The notes beneath the pieces are model-generated. The model was given only the letters and a program-made list of their open reading frames with translations, was not told the origin of the DNA and did no database searches. From an uncultured Thermanaerothrix sp. (GTDB taxonomy: Bacteria > Chloroflexota > Anaerolineae > Anaerolineales > Anaerolineaceae): a DNA stretch of 64,000 nucleotides. Position 1 is the stretch's first letter. Each line of letters starts with the position of its first letter. A program made the position numbers and the translations under genes. This document shows, one piece after another, positions 10,925 through 20,171 of this stretch. Location: the NCBI RefSeq assembly GCF_938028735.1, contig NZ_CALIMF010000005.1, forward strand, positions 1 through 64,000. The letters are read 5' to 3'.

Positions 10925-11983
10925 ATGGCCGTGAACACCGAACCCAATCTCAACCATTTGGCTATCCAAACCGAAGCCCTGAGCCGCATTTACAAGATTC
11001 GCGGCGCTAAGAAGGGGGAATTGCGCGAGCGCGTGGCCCTGGAAGAGGTAAACCTCAGTGTGCCACGCGGTGAGTTATTTGGCCTGCTAGGCCCCAATGG
11101 CGCCGGCAAAACCACCCTAATTAAGATCTTGACCACCCTGCTCTCTCCCACCCGTGGCCGCGCCTGGGTAGCCGGTTTTGACGTGGTACGCGAGAGTGAG
11201 AAGGTGCGTCCGCGGATCAACATGGTCTCGGGCGGCGAAACGTCCGGCTACGGGCTGCTGACCGTTCGTGAAAATCTCTGGATGTTCGCTCAATTTTATG
11301 GCATCCCTAGCCGCCAGGCTCATCAGCGCATTCAAACGTTGCTAGAAATGATTGGCCTGGCCGATCGCGCCAACACCAAGTCCTCCGATCTTTCCACCGG
11401 ACTGCGCCAGAAGATGAACATCGTCCGAGGGTTTATGACCGATCCGGAGGTGCTCTTCCTAGATGAGCCCACCCTTGGACTCGACGTACAGGCGGCCCGC
11501 GAAGTGCGCGCATTCATTCGCCGCTGGATGGACGAGAATCCCAACCGCACTATTCTGCTTACCACCCACTACATGCAAGAAGCGGAAGAATTATGCGACC
11601 GCGTTGCCATCATCCACGAGGGGCGCATCCTAGCCTGCGACACCCCAACGCACTTGAAGCAGGCGACCCAGCACGAGGCCATTTTCCAACTCTGGGTTGA
11701 CCCTGAGCAAGCTCTCAACCCACTTGCGCTTGAAAATCTGCCAGGGGTATTGCGTTTACACCACCAATGGATGAACGGCGGGTTGCAAATCGAGATCTCC
11801 CTAGCCGAAGAGGGGGTCTTACCTCTGGTCATCGGGGAGTTGGAACGGCAGCGGGCACACTTGCGCAGCCTACAGAAACGGCAACCCTCGCTAGAGGATG
11901 TTTTTGTCCAATTGGTGGGCTTGCGCATGGAGGAAGTTGAACGTGAGCACAGTAATGGCTACCACCCCGATCCACAAGAATAG
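10925..11983 (+). CDS. ABC-2 exporter ATP-binding protein (DrrA/NatA-like)
   Basis: A 352-residue ATPase for the two permeases that follow. It has Walker A GPNGAGKTT (about 59-67), an unusual Q-loop region (INMVSGGETSGYG), signature LSTGLRQKMN (about 157-166), Walker B EVLFLDEPTLGLD (about 175-187), an H-loop in LLTTHYMQEAEELCDR, and a C-terminal extension of about 110 residues including a DrrA-like regulatory domain. The signature is LSTGL rather than LSGGQ, as in some NatA/DrrA relatives. GGAGG precedes the ATG at 10925. The gene overlaps the next one by 41 bp. Drug, lipid or ion export are all possible. Confidence 0.92.
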   Translation: MAVNTEPNLNHLAIQTEALSRIYKIRGAKKGELRERVALEEVNLSVPRGELFGLLGPNGAGKTTLIKILTTLLSPTRGRAWVAGFDVVRESEKVRPRINMVSGGETSGYGLLTVRENLWMFAQFYGIPSRQAHQRIQTLLEMIGLADRANTKSSDLSTGLRQKMNIVRGFMTDPEVLFLDEPTLGLDVQAAREVRAFIRRWMDENPNRTILLTTHYMQEAEELCDRVAIIHEGRILACDTPTHLKQATQHEAIFQLWVDPEQALNPLALENLPGVLRLHHQWMNGGLQIEISLAEEGVLPLVIGELERQRAHLRSLQKRQPSLEDVFVQLVGLRMEEVEREHSNGYHPDPQE

Positions 11984-12794
11984 CGGCTGGCGCCTTTTCC
12001 TGCAAACCGTCATCGGTCGCGCTTACCCACGCGTGATCGGGCAACAGCGGGAGAAATCCTGGATGATTTTTGAGGTGTTGCTGCCTCTAATTAACGTCGC
12101 CGCCTACGTTTACGTGTATCGGGCGATTGGCGCACCGGAAGACTACGTGGGGTTTGTGGTCATCGGCGGGGCCATGATTGCCTTTTGGATGAACGTCCTG
12201 TGGAGCATGTCCAGTCAGCTGTATTGGGAGAAGGAACAGGGCAATCTAGCCCTGTACATCATCTCGCCAGCCCCCCTCATGGCAATTTTACTAGGGATGG
12301 CAGTGGGTGGCATGATCGCCACCTTGTTGCGTGCCAGCGCCATCATCGCCTTGGGCACATGGCTTTTCAACGTCCGGTATGTGGTCATGAATCCCTGGCA
12401 ATTGCTGGCTGTGTTTGTGTTGACTATGGTTGCCCTCTACGGTCTGGGAATGATGACTGCCTCGGTCTTTCTGCTTTTTAGCCGCGAAGCATGGCACTAT
12501 GTCAACCTAGCCATGGAGCCAGTTTACCTACTCTCAGGATTCTACTTTCCGCTCAAAAATCTGGGCTTCTGGATCGCCCTAGGGGCCTCGATCATCCCCC
12601 TCTCTCTGGGGCTGGATGCCATGCGCCAACTGGCCTTTCGCAGCGGCCCCAGCCTGGGCTTCTTAAGCGTTCCACTCGAAATCGGCGTCCTGGCCGTTCT
12701 CTCGGTGGTTTTTCTGGTGGCAGCTCGCTGGCTACTGAAGACACTGGAACGTCTAGCACGTGAAGAAGCCCGCTTGACCGAAAACCGACGCTAA
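11943..12794 (+). CDS. ABC-2 type permease, first subunit
   Basis: A 283-residue membrane protein with six predicted helices in the ABC-2 arrangement (about 40-62, 70-95, 125-150, 155-180, 190-210, 250-270). A typical ABC-2 signature region with SREAWHY and the FPLKNLGF turn precedes the last helix. I place the start at GTG 11943 because GGAGG lies 9 bp upstream inside the ATPase gene; the ATG at 11955 has no ribosome binding site, and longer in-frame starts run deeper into the ATPase gene. It presumably forms a heterodimer with the next gene product. Confidence 0.85.
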   Translation: MSTVMATTPIHKNSGWRLFLQTVIGRAYPRVIGQQREKSWMIFEVLLPLINVAAYVYVYRAIGAPEDYVGFVVIGGAMIAFWMNVLWSMSSQLYWEKEQGNLALYIISPAPLMAILLGMAVGGMIATLLRASAIIALGTWLFNVRYVVMNPWQLLAVFVLTMVALYGLGMMTASVFLLFSREAWHYVNLAMEPVYLLSGFYFPLKNLGFWIALGASIIPLSLGLDAMRQLAFRSGPSLGFLSVPLEIGVLAVLSVVFLVAARWLLKTLERLAREEARLTENRR

Positions 12795-12824
12795 GATCCC
12801 CACAAAACCAAAGGAAAGCCTTGC

Positions 12825-13679
12825 ATGCTTCGATCTCCTGCAATTCGCTCATTCCGTATGGCCGCCTGGCTGGGCTGGCAAATCGAATCCAACTGGACAG
12901 ATCCCTTCCTGTTTGCCATCTACTCCATCATCAAACCTCTAGCTGCAGCGGGCATCCTGGTGATAATGTACCGCGTGGTGACCCAGCAAGCCTTTGATAC
13001 GCCCGTGTTCGCCTATCTATACTTGGGCAATGCATTTTATCAATACGTTAGCGCCGTAACCACGGGAGTTTCCTGGGCAGTGATAGATGATCGCGAACAC
13101 TACCGCACCTTGAAGTACATCTACGTTGCACCACTAAACATCCCCCTCTATCTCTTTGGGCGAGGGGTGGCACGCTTCCTTACCACCACCTTTGCCGTGT
13201 TGATTATCATCCTCTTCGGGGTCGGGTACTTAAAGATGCCTCTTGCGCTGAACACCATCCAATGGCCTCTGCTCATTGTCAGCCTTGTCCTAGGAACGCT
13301 CATGCTTGGATTGGTAGGGCTGATCCTGGCCGGGATTACCTTGCTCACGGCACGCCACTCCTATTACATTGGTGATGCCGTGGCCGGTGCGTTGTTCCTC
13401 TTTACCGGGGCCATTTTCCCGTTGGACGTCTTACCGTCCTACCTGCGCCCGGTAGGCTATGCGCTGCCCATCACTTACTGGCTGGAACTGATGCGGCGTG
13501 CCCTGGTAGGACGTGTGGCCCAAGCCTTCCCCACTTTCAGCACATTGAGTGATGGACAACTACTAGCACTACTGGCCGTGATGACCTTGGCGCTAGGGAT
13601 CATCAGCTTGGTTGTCTTCCGCTGGTGTGAGCGGCTGGCCCGTGAGCGTGGGCTGATTGATTACACATCGAACTACTAG
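12825..13679 (+). CDS. ABC-2 type permease, second subunit
   Basis: A 284-residue membrane protein with six hydrophobic segments. It carries the conserved ABC-2 region FTGAIFPLDVLPSYLRPVGY near residues 190-210, ahead of the final helices. It starts 30 bp after the first permease with AAAGGAAAG upstream. A single ATPase with two different permeases indicates a heterodimeric membrane domain served by two copies of the same ATPase. The next gene, ogt, follows by 22 bp and may be co-transcribed. Confidence 0.88.
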   Translation: MLRSPAIRSFRMAAWLGWQIESNWTDPFLFAIYSIIKPLAAAGILVIMYRVVTQQAFDTPVFAYLYLGNAFYQYVSAVTTGVSWAVIDDREHYRTLKYIYVAPLNIPLYLFGRGVARFLTTTFAVLIIILFGVGYLKMPLALNTIQWPLLIVSLVLGTLMLGLVGLILAGITLLTARHSYYIGDAVAGALFLFTGAIFPLDVLPSYLRPVGYALPITYWLELMRRALVGRVAQAFPTFSTLSDGQLLALLAVMTLALGIISLVVFRWCERLARERGLIDYTSNY

Positions 13680-13701
13680 ACCCAGAAAGGGAGGTTTATT
13701 A

Positions 13702-14256
13702 ATGTCCAAATCCCATCTATCCACCCCCCAGGAATCCCAAAAAGCCAAGTTAGCAGTGGCGATTGGCTACCTGACAACCTCCCCCATCGGCCCTATCGGC
13801 ATATGGGCGACCCCCCAAGGCGTTATCCGCCTGACCATTGGGACTACTTTTACGACCACCGATCAGAAAACTGACCAAACGGCTCAGTTAATTCTCAACC
13901 AAGCGCTGCAAGAGGTGGCGGCCTATCTAGTTGGTCAACTACGCCAATTTACGGTACCAATCAATTGGCAGGTTATCTCGCCCAGGTCCCGCGCCATCCT
14001 GGAATACACCTTCACCATCCCTTATGGGGAGGTGCGCACCTATGGGGAGATCGCACAGCACCTGGGTCGGCCCAATGCTGCGCGAGCGGTGGGCAGCGCC
14101 ATGGCGTACAACCCCATTCCCCTGATAATTCCTTGCCATCGCGTGGTTAGTCATGATCACAGGTTACATGGTTACGGCGCGGGTGAGGGACTTCCCACTA
14201 AAGCCTGGCTCTTACAACTGGAGGGACATCACATTGTCAATCAGAGAGTGGTCTAA
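13702..14256 (+). CDS. ogt: Methylated-DNA-[protein]-cysteine S-methyltransferase
   Basis: A 184-residue suicide repair protein that removes alkyl groups from O6-guanine. The active-site motif IPCHRVV contains the acceptor C145. It is preceded by the winged-helix segment FTIPYGEVRTYGEIAQHLGRP and RAVGSAMAYNPIP and followed by LHGYGAGEGLPTKAWLLQLEG, all typical of Ogt/AGT. The start at 13702 has AAAGGGAGGT upstream; a longer in-frame start at 13657 would overlap the permease gene. It overlaps the DMT transporter gene by 23 bp. Confidence 0.96.
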   Translation: MSKSHLSTPQESQKAKLAVAIGYLTTSPIGPIGIWATPQGVIRLTIGTTFTTTDQKTDQTAQLILNQALQEVAAYLVGQLRQFTVPINWQVISPRSRAILEYTFTIPYGEVRTYGEIAQHLGRPNAARAVGSAMAYNPIPLIIPCHRVVSHDHRLHGYGAGEGLPTKAWLLQLEGHHIVNQRVV

Positions 14257-15139
14257 GTTCATTCTGCTAGGGCTGATCTGGGGCTCATCTTTCTTGTGGA
14301 TTAAGATTGGCGTGCAGGAACTGGGCCCCTTCACCCTGGTGACTTTGCGCGTCTTCTTCGCCACCCTGGGCTTATGGGTTGTTGCACGCGTGCACCGGGC
14401 CACCCCACCCTGGCGACAGGTCCTCCCCGCCTTCTTTGTCTTAGGGGTGCTCAACATGGCCCTGCCCTTTGTCCTCATCTCCTGGAGCGAGCAGTACATT
14501 TCTTCTGGAATGGCTGCCATCCTCAACAGCACCGTGCCGCTCTTCACCCTCCTAATCGCCCCGCTCTTCCTCCCCGATGATCCCTGGACCCTCCCCAAGG
14601 GGTTGGGGCTGGTGGTGGGTTTTCTGGGGGTGGTGGTGCTGATGTCGAACCAGGTGCAAGGGGATTTGACCCGCCCTAAAATTGGGCAATTAACCATGCT
14701 GCTAGCGGCCATCTCGTACGCCGCGGCAGCCGTCTATGCTCGCCGCAAGGTGCGCGGCCTACCCCCCGATGTTCAATCATTGGGACAATCTCTAATGGCA
14801 ATCCTGGTCATGTTCCCTCTGGCGTTTAGCCTGGAAGCTCCTTTCACCCTGCCTCAACAACCTCTCACTTGGATAGCCGTCCTCTGGCTGGGGTTGATGG
14901 GCTCATGTGTGGCGACCCTGCTCTATTATTCTCTATTACAATCCATTGGTCCCACCCGCACCACACTGGTCACCTATATCTTCCCACTGGTCGGGGTCAT
15001 CCTGGGAGCCCTCTTTTTGCACGAACGTCCCGATTGGCACCTCCTGGTTGGAGGAGCCTTGATTATTAGCGGCGTAGCCGTAGTTAACCTGTGGCGCCCC
15101 GCCGTTCATACCCTTTCAAAGATTGGAGAAAAGACCTGA
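14234..15139 (+). CDS. EamA/DMT-superfamily transporter
   Basis: About ten hydrophobic helices over 301 residues make two EamA repeats. The family hallmark LIWGSSFLWIKIGV is in the first helix and a TLLYYSLLQSIGPTRTTLVTYIFPLVGVILGAL-type region is in the second half. The best start is TTG at 14234, with GGAGGG 8 bp upstream, because it puts the first helix near residue 10. The longer ATG start at 14153 lies deep inside ogt. Exported or imported metabolite unknown. Confidence 0.88.
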   Translation: MSIREWSKFILLGLIWGSSFLWIKIGVQELGPFTLVTLRVFFATLGLWVVARVHRATPPWRQVLPAFFVLGVLNMALPFVLISWSEQYISSGMAAILNSTVPLFTLLIAPLFLPDDPWTLPKGLGLVVGFLGVVVLMSNQVQGDLTRPKIGQLTMLLAAISYAAAAVYARRKVRGLPPDVQSLGQSLMAILVMFPLAFSLEAPFTLPQQPLTWIAVLWLGLMGSCVATLLYYSLLQSIGPTRTTLVTYIFPLVGVILGALFLHERPDWHLLVGGALIISGVAVVNLWRPAVHTLSKIGEKT

Positions 15140-15142
15140 AAA

Positions 15143-16063
15143 ATGAGCCAAGACCCTTCCTTCTATAAAGCCGGTTTTGTCGCTTTAATTGGACGGCCCA
15201 ATGTCGGCAAATCCACGTTGATGAACGCTTACTTGGGGCAGAAGATTGCCGCCGTCTCACCCAAACCGCAAACTACCCGCCGCCGACAACTGGGTATCCT
15301 CACCTTGGAAAACGCTCAGATCATCTTCATGGATACGCCCGGCCTGCATATCCCAGTCCATAAACTGGGTGAGTACATGAATCGCGTCGCCGAAGAAACT
15401 CTGGAGGACGCCGATGTTCTGGTCTGGCTGGTGGAGGCCCACCGCCCGCCCGGCGAGGAGGACCGGCTCATCGCCCAGCGCCTACAGCAACTACGCAATG
15501 CCCCTCCTCTGATTCTGGCGCTCAACAAAGTTGATCTGGTCAGCACCGAGGCCCTACCGGGCCAACAAGCCGCCTACGCCCAACTGGCCCCCCAAGCAGC
15601 CCGCATGATTCTGCTCTCGGCTACCACCGGCCAAGGGCGTGAGGACCTGCTCCAGGCCATTCTCGACTTTTTGCCCCCACACCCGCCCTATTACGACCCC
15701 GATCAGATCACTGATTACTACGAGCGCGATATCGCTGCCGAACTGATCCGCGAGGCCGCTCTGCTGCACTTGCGCGACGAAGTCCCCCATGCTGTGGCAG
15801 TGCGCATTGACGAGTACGAAGAGCGCGACGAGAACACCGCCTACATTCACGCCACCCTATTCGTGGAAAAGGAAAGCCAGAAGCCCATCGTCATTGGCAA
15901 AGGAGGTGAGATGCTCAAGAAAATCGGCACCACCGCACGCATGGAGATCGAGGCCATGAGCGGGCGTAAGGTCTTTCTGGATCTGCACGTCAAAGTCAAT
16001 AAAAACTGGCGCAACCAACCCGAAGCGCTGCGCTGGCTAGGCTACTCATTAGGCCGACGTTAG
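15143..16063 (+). CDS. era: GTPase Era
   Basis: A 306-residue GTPase that binds 16S rRNA and helps mature the 30S subunit. G1 is GRPNVGKST (about 17-25), the switch has PKPQTTRRRQLGI, G3 is DTPGLH (about 63-68) and G4 is NKVD (about 127-130). The C-terminal KH domain contains the VIGKGGEMLKKIGTTAR motif (about 250-266), where the GKGG loop contacts RNA. Full length for the family. It follows the DMT gene by 3 bp, and the adjacent YhhN gene follows by 19 bp. Confidence 0.97.
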   Translation: MSQDPSFYKAGFVALIGRPNVGKSTLMNAYLGQKIAAVSPKPQTTRRRQLGILTLENAQIIFMDTPGLHIPVHKLGEYMNRVAEETLEDADVLVWLVEAHRPPGEEDRLIAQRLQQLRNAPPLILALNKVDLVSTEALPGQQAAYAQLAPQAARMILLSATTGQGREDLLQAILDFLPPHPPYYDPDQITDYYERDIAAELIREAALLHLRDEVPHAVAVRIDEYEERDENTAYIHATLFVEKESQKPIVIGKGGEMLKKIGTTARMEIEAMSGRKVFLDLHVKVNKNWRNQPEALRWLGYSLGRR

Positions 16064-16082
16064 ATCGAAAGGAGAAGCGTCG

Positions 16083-16751
16083 ATGATCTGGTTCGCAGTA
16101 ATGGCCGTATTGGCCATCGTTGACTGGTGGGCGGTTAGCCGTGAGCGCCTAAAGGTGCGCTATTTTGCTAAGCCTGGCGCCCTGCTGGCGCTGATCCTGG
16201 CATTTAGCACCTTGGGGGGCTGGCAGGCATCCACCCGTTGGTTTGGGATCGGCCTGCTCTTTGCGCTGATCGGCGATGTGGTGCTCCTTTTACCACGCCG
16301 TTACTTCCTGTTTGGCCTACTGGCCTTCTTATTGACCCACATCGCCTATATCATCGGTCTCAATCCTACCCCACCCCCGGTGCAGCCCGGGACATTGATC
16401 ACCACCGCTGTCTTGGCCGCCGTCACTGCGCTAGGCTTCCGCCAACTCTCACGCGGGCTAAGTCAACGCCCCGAAACAACCTTACTGCTGCCAGCCGTCC
16501 TGGTATACGCCTTAGCCATTGGGATCATGACCCTCTCAGCCTGGCTGACGCTCTGGCGGCCCCACTGGCCGCTTGCAGCAGCGCTTATGGTCGGTATTGG
16601 CGCTACACTTTTCTTTATCTCCGATTTCACCCTCGCCAACCACCGCTTGATCGCCCCAGTCAGGCATGGGGGGATCATTGTCATCGTCACTTACCACCTG
16701 GGCCAAGCCCTGCTTATCGCGGGGGTTCTTCACCAGGGCGGCTTGCTCTAA
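16083..16751 (+). CDS. YhhN/TMEM86-family membrane protein (lysoplasmalogenase-like)
   Basis: A 222-residue protein with about eight hydrophobic segments. The family signature has an early aromatic/basic motif RYFAKPG (about 26-32), the acidic IGDVVLLLP (about 63-71) within a helix, and a late SDFTLANHR (about 179-187). Characterised relatives cleave the vinyl-ether bond of lysoplasmalogens; whether that holds here is inference from the family. The ATG has AAAGGAG upstream. It ends 7 bp before the convergent YitT gene with no terminator between. Confidence 0.82.
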   Translation: MIWFAVMAVLAIVDWWAVSRERLKVRYFAKPGALLALILAFSTLGGWQASTRWFGIGLLFALIGDVVLLLPRRYFLFGLLAFLLTHIAYIIGLNPTPPPVQPGTLITTAVLAAVTALGFRQLSRGLSQRPETTLLLPAVLVYALAIGIMTLSAWLTLWRPHWPLAAALMVGIGATLFFISDFTLANHRLIAPVRHGGIIVIVTYHLGQALLIAGVLHQGGLL

Positions 16752-16758
16752 GCTTCCC

Positions 16759-17685
16759 TTATTGCACTAACGGGCGAAATCCTTCGCCTAGGGCATCGTG
16801 GGCCTGCCCAATGACCATAAAGGCGCGCGGATCGACTTCGCGCACCAGTTCTTTCAATTGGTTGACTTCAGAACGGGTGATCACGCAGTAGAGCACCGGG
16901 CGGGGGGCGCCGGTGTAACCGCCGGTGCCCGGGAGGATTGTCACGCCCCGTTCCAGCACCGTCATGATGCGTTGGGTAATTGCCTCGGGGTGGTTGGTGA
17001 CAATGAGCGCCATGCGGAAAACCCCCGAACCTTCCGAAACCGCCTCGGCGGCCAGACCGCTCACATAAATGACCAGCAGGCCGTACAACGCCCGTTCCCA
17101 ATCAAAGGCGAAGCCACCCCCCAGCACCACCAGGGTATCGGTAATCAGATAAGCCTGCGAAATCGAAATCCCCAGCCGATGGTTGAGGATGCGCCCCAGA
17201 ATGTCACTTCCCCCGCTGGTGCCCTGCCCCCGATAGACCATGCCCAGGCCAATTCCCAACAGAATGCCTCCGTAAAGACAATCCAGTACCAAGTCCTGGG
17301 TCACCCCTTGCGGGGGAATAAAAAGCACCAGAAAATCGGTGAAAAAGGAGAAACTGACGATTGCCAGCGCCGTACGCCAGGCAAAACGCATCCCACCCAG
17401 GTAGCGCCACCCCAAGATAAAAAGGGGTACATTGCCGATGAAAATCATCAATCCAATCGGCCACTGGGTGAAGTGGTTAATGATCTGGGCAGCGCCACTC
17501 ACCCCACCACTAACCAGTTGTGCTGGCACCAGGAAGAGGCGCATCGCCAGCGCCTGCACCAACCCGCCCACAATCACAAACACATGTTCTTGCACCGTCT
17601 TCCATGAAAAATCCAGTGTCTTAGCCCAGGTGCGCAACGACCAGTTAGAGGGCAAAGGCAGCCAGGGCTTTGCAGACCCGTTCAT
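16759..17685 (-). CDS. YitT family membrane protein (DUF161/DUF2179)
   Basis: A 308-residue protein with five or six TM helices (about 25-215, YitT_membrane) and a soluble C-terminal DUF2179 domain (about 222-305), where SGVFRMALIVTNHPEAI, GVTILPGTGGYTG and YCVITRSEVNQLKELV are the usual blocks. The ATG at 17685 has GGGAGG 7 bp upstream; the longer start five codons earlier does not. A TATAAT lies at 17722-17727. No substrate is known for the family. Confidence 0.92.
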   Translation of the reverse strand: MNGSAKPWLPLPSNWSLRTWAKTLDFSWKTVQEHVFVIVGGLVQALAMRLFLVPAQLVSGGVSGAAQIINHFTQWPIGLMIFIGNVPLFILGWRYLGGMRFAWRTALAIVSFSFFTDFLVLFIPPQGVTQDLVLDCLYGGILLGIGLGMVYRGQGTSGGSDILGRILNHRLGISISQAYLITDTLVVLGGGFAFDWERALYGLLVIYVSGLAAEAVSEGSGVFRMALIVTNHPEAITQRIMTVLERGVTILPGTGGYTGAPRPVLYCVITRSEVNQLKELVREVDPRAFMVIGQAHDALGEGFRPLVQ

Positions 17686-17721
17686 CTCACAACCTCCCAC
17701 TATGCCAAAGAATGCCAGCCA

Positions 17722-17727
17722 ATTATA
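17722..17727 (-). promoter_or_regulatory. -10 element of the YitT gene
   Basis: TATAAT on the minus strand, 37 bp upstream of the ATG at 17685. No good -35 is visible at 16-18 bp, so the call rests on the -10 alone. The rest of this divergent gap (to 17908) holds a CGGCTT/AAGCCG hairpin at 17784-17799 and an inverted repeat TAACAAA/TTTGTTA at 17803-17827 that could be an operator. Confidence 0.4.
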
Positions 17728-17908
17728 CGGAACTCAGCCAGGATTGGGTAGGCGCTCCCCGTTTTACCCCAACGACAACGCCCCGGCTTTATTAAGCCGA
17801 TCTAACAAACTTCTTACAAATTTGTTAAGTAACTCTAAGGCTCTAAATGCGACTCTACAAGTAGACTGGTATTGCGTCTAAATTTCCCTATCCTCACAGA
17901 GGCAAGCT

Positions 17909-20155
17909 TTGAGCTTGAGTCTCAGCCAGCGCGTCTTCTTGATCCTGGCCATTATTCTATTCCTCACCAGCGGACTGGCGTTTACCCTCTCCCGCACAGT
18001 CTTCTTACCCCAATTTGATCGCTTGGATCACGAGTATCTGCACCATCGCATCGAGCGTGTGCTGGCGGCATTGGCTACCGAGCAAAATCGCATCAACGCC
18101 TCTACCGCCGATTGGGCTTACTGGAGTGATACTTACAATTTTGTTCAGGGGGTTTATCCCGGATACATTGATGAAAATCTGGCGCCCGAAACCTTCCAAG
18201 GCTTGCAACTTGACCTGATGCTTTTTTATGATGCTCAGGATCGCTTGGTACTGGCTCGCGCTGTCAACCAGGAAAGCGGCGCGGAGGTCCTGTTAAGCCC
18301 TGAGACGATTGCTCAAATCGGCAGCGTGCGCTACCACCTTTCGCCTGACGATCCGCTCTCCACCGCAAAAGGGATCATACTCACCGAAGCAGGGGCGGTC
18401 TTGGTCTCGGCACGCTACGTCTTGCGTAGTGACCTTAGCGGCCCCATCGGTGGCGTCTACATCGCCGGGCGTTGGTTAGACGCCCTTGAATGGCAACGGA
18501 TCGCCACCTGGAGCGGACAGGATTTCAAGGTGTGGTCGTTACGCGATCCCCTGCCCGAGGACGTCAACCAGGCGCTTGCCAACCTGCACACCACTTCACA
18601 ATCGCATATTCATCTTGCGCCCAGACCCGCCCCTTGGCTCCCGTCTCCCGAATTATGGGGCTATCTGACCTTAAATGACATATGGAACGAGCCCGCGCTG
18701 GTGCTCAAGATCACTCATCCCCGCGAGGTGTACTTAAAGGGGGTCGCCAGTCTGCGCAGCTTGGGGTTTCTATTGGTCATCTTTGAAATTCTGCTCGGCG
18801 GGATTATCCTTGTCTACCTTCAAACCCGTTACGGTCGCCACCTCCACCGTTTGATGAACGACGTGGAAGCCATACGCCGCGAGGGCGATCTCACCCGCCG
18901 CCTGGAGATTCACGGCAACGATGAATTGGCTCTCTTGGCCAACACCATCAATAATTTGACCAAAGACCTGTCCGTTGCCCATTTCTCCCTCCAAGAGAGT
19001 AATCACAGCCTACAACGTAGCTTGGCGATCACCCAGGCCAGCCTGGAGCGACTCAGTGTACTGCGTCAGATTGATCAGGCCATCGCCAGCGACATCCGTT
19101 TGAAAGATAAATTAACTACTATCCTGACTTTAATACGCCAGGCCCTTCAGGTAGATGGGGTTGCCTTGCTGCCAGAGGCTCACAGTTCGCTGGCTTTACC
19201 CGCACCGGTACTTTCCGAAGGTTTTCCTGTGCCTCACCTATCCTGGCTGAATCACTTACCTCCTGCGTGGATCGAAGCGCTAAAAACCCATGGACGCACT
19301 CAGGTGATTCAAGGGGAAGATCTGCTCGCTCTTCCCGGTCTGGCCGACTCAAACCTCTACCTGCTGGCCCTGGCGCCCCTGCAAGCGCGCGACCGCCACT
19401 ATGGTGCCGTGCTTGTCCTAATCTTGCACCGGGATGGACATCCCCAGCCGGATGACGAATGGCGCGCCTTCCTAGACACGCTGGCGTTGCAAACGGCCAT
19501 CGCACTGGATAACGCCCAATTGCTGCTCACCGCCGAGAACCTCAATACCGAACTCAAAGCCGCCATTGAGGCCACCTTATTGGGGTGGTCACGGGCGTTG
19601 GAACTGCGTGACCGCGAAACCCAGGGACATTCCGATCGGGTGGTGCGCCTCACCCTCGCCCTCGGACAACGCCTAGGCCTTCAAGGGCAAGACCTCGACG
19701 ATCTACGCTATGGCGCCCTGCTCCACGATATCGGCAAGATCGGCATCCCCGATAGTATCCTACTTAAGCCCGGCCCGCTTACCCCCGAGGAGTGGGCGGT
19801 CATGCGCCAGCACCCTCAGGTGGCCTATGACTTGCTTAAGGACATCCCCTTCCTGAAGCGGGCGGTGGAAATTCTCTACGCACACCACGAGCGCTGGGAT
19901 GGGAGCGGGTATCCGCGTGGGCTAAGGGGAGAAGAGATCCCCTTAGGAGCGCGCATCTTTGCTGTGGTGGATGTATGGGATGCTCTGACCAATGAACGCC
20001 CCTACCGCCCGGCCTGGTCGCCTGAACAGGCGCGGGCCTACCTGCAAGAACAAGCAGGCATCCTCTTTGATCCCCAAGTGGTAACTACCTTCCTTACCCT
20101 GTTAGACGAAGAATCAACCCCTGTGGAACAACCCACCGTAGCCACCTCAGCCTAG
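17909..20155 (+). CDS. CHASE4-HAMP-GAF-HD-GYP membrane receptor
   Basis: A 748-residue signalling protein predicted to hydrolyse cyclic di-GMP. TM1 is at about 7-29 and an extracytoplasmic CHASE4 sensor at about 32-275 (with the aromatic RINASTADWAYWSDTYNF block). TM2 is at about 283-307, HAMP at about 308-360, a GAF-type domain at about 395-550 and HD-GYP at about 565-735. Catalytic signatures LLHDIGKIGIPD (HD near 606) and HHERWDGSGYP (GYP near 665) are intact. The start is TTG with AGAGG 6 bp upstream; no ATG fits before TM1. Ligand unknown. Confidence 0.92.
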   Translation: MSLSLSQRVFLILAIILFLTSGLAFTLSRTVFLPQFDRLDHEYLHHRIERVLAALATEQNRINASTADWAYWSDTYNFVQGVYPGYIDENLAPETFQGLQLDLMLFYDAQDRLVLARAVNQESGAEVLLSPETIAQIGSVRYHLSPDDPLSTAKGIILTEAGAVLVSARYVLRSDLSGPIGGVYIAGRWLDALEWQRIATWSGQDFKVWSLRDPLPEDVNQALANLHTTSQSHIHLAPRPAPWLPSPELWGYLTLNDIWNEPALVLKITHPREVYLKGVASLRSLGFLLVIFEILLGGIILVYLQTRYGRHLHRLMNDVEAIRREGDLTRRLEIHGNDELALLANTINNLTKDLSVAHFSLQESNHSLQRSLAITQASLERLSVLRQIDQAIASDIRLKDKLTTILTLIRQALQVDGVALLPEAHSSLALPAPVLSEGFPVPHLSWLNHLPPAWIEALKTHGRTQVIQGEDLLALPGLADSNLYLLALAPLQARDRHYGAVLVLILHRDGHPQPDDEWRAFLDTLALQTAIALDNAQLLLTAENLNTELKAAIEATLLGWSRALELRDRETQGHSDRVVRLTLALGQRLGLQGQDLDDLRYGALLHDIGKIGIPDSILLKPGPLTPEEWAVMRQHPQVAYDLLKDIPFLKRAVEILYAHHERWDGSGYPRGLRGEEIPLGARIFAVVDVWDALTNERPYRPAWSPEQARAYLQEQAGILFDPQVVTTFLTLLDEESTPVEQPTVATSA

Positions 20156-20171
20156 AATATTTATTAAGAAG

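Noticed and set aside
16798-17607. 269-aa plus-strand ORF
   Set aside because: It is the shadow of the YitT gene on the other strand. Its His/Gln/Asn-rich composition is that of an antisense frame, and the minus-strand protein has full family motifs.
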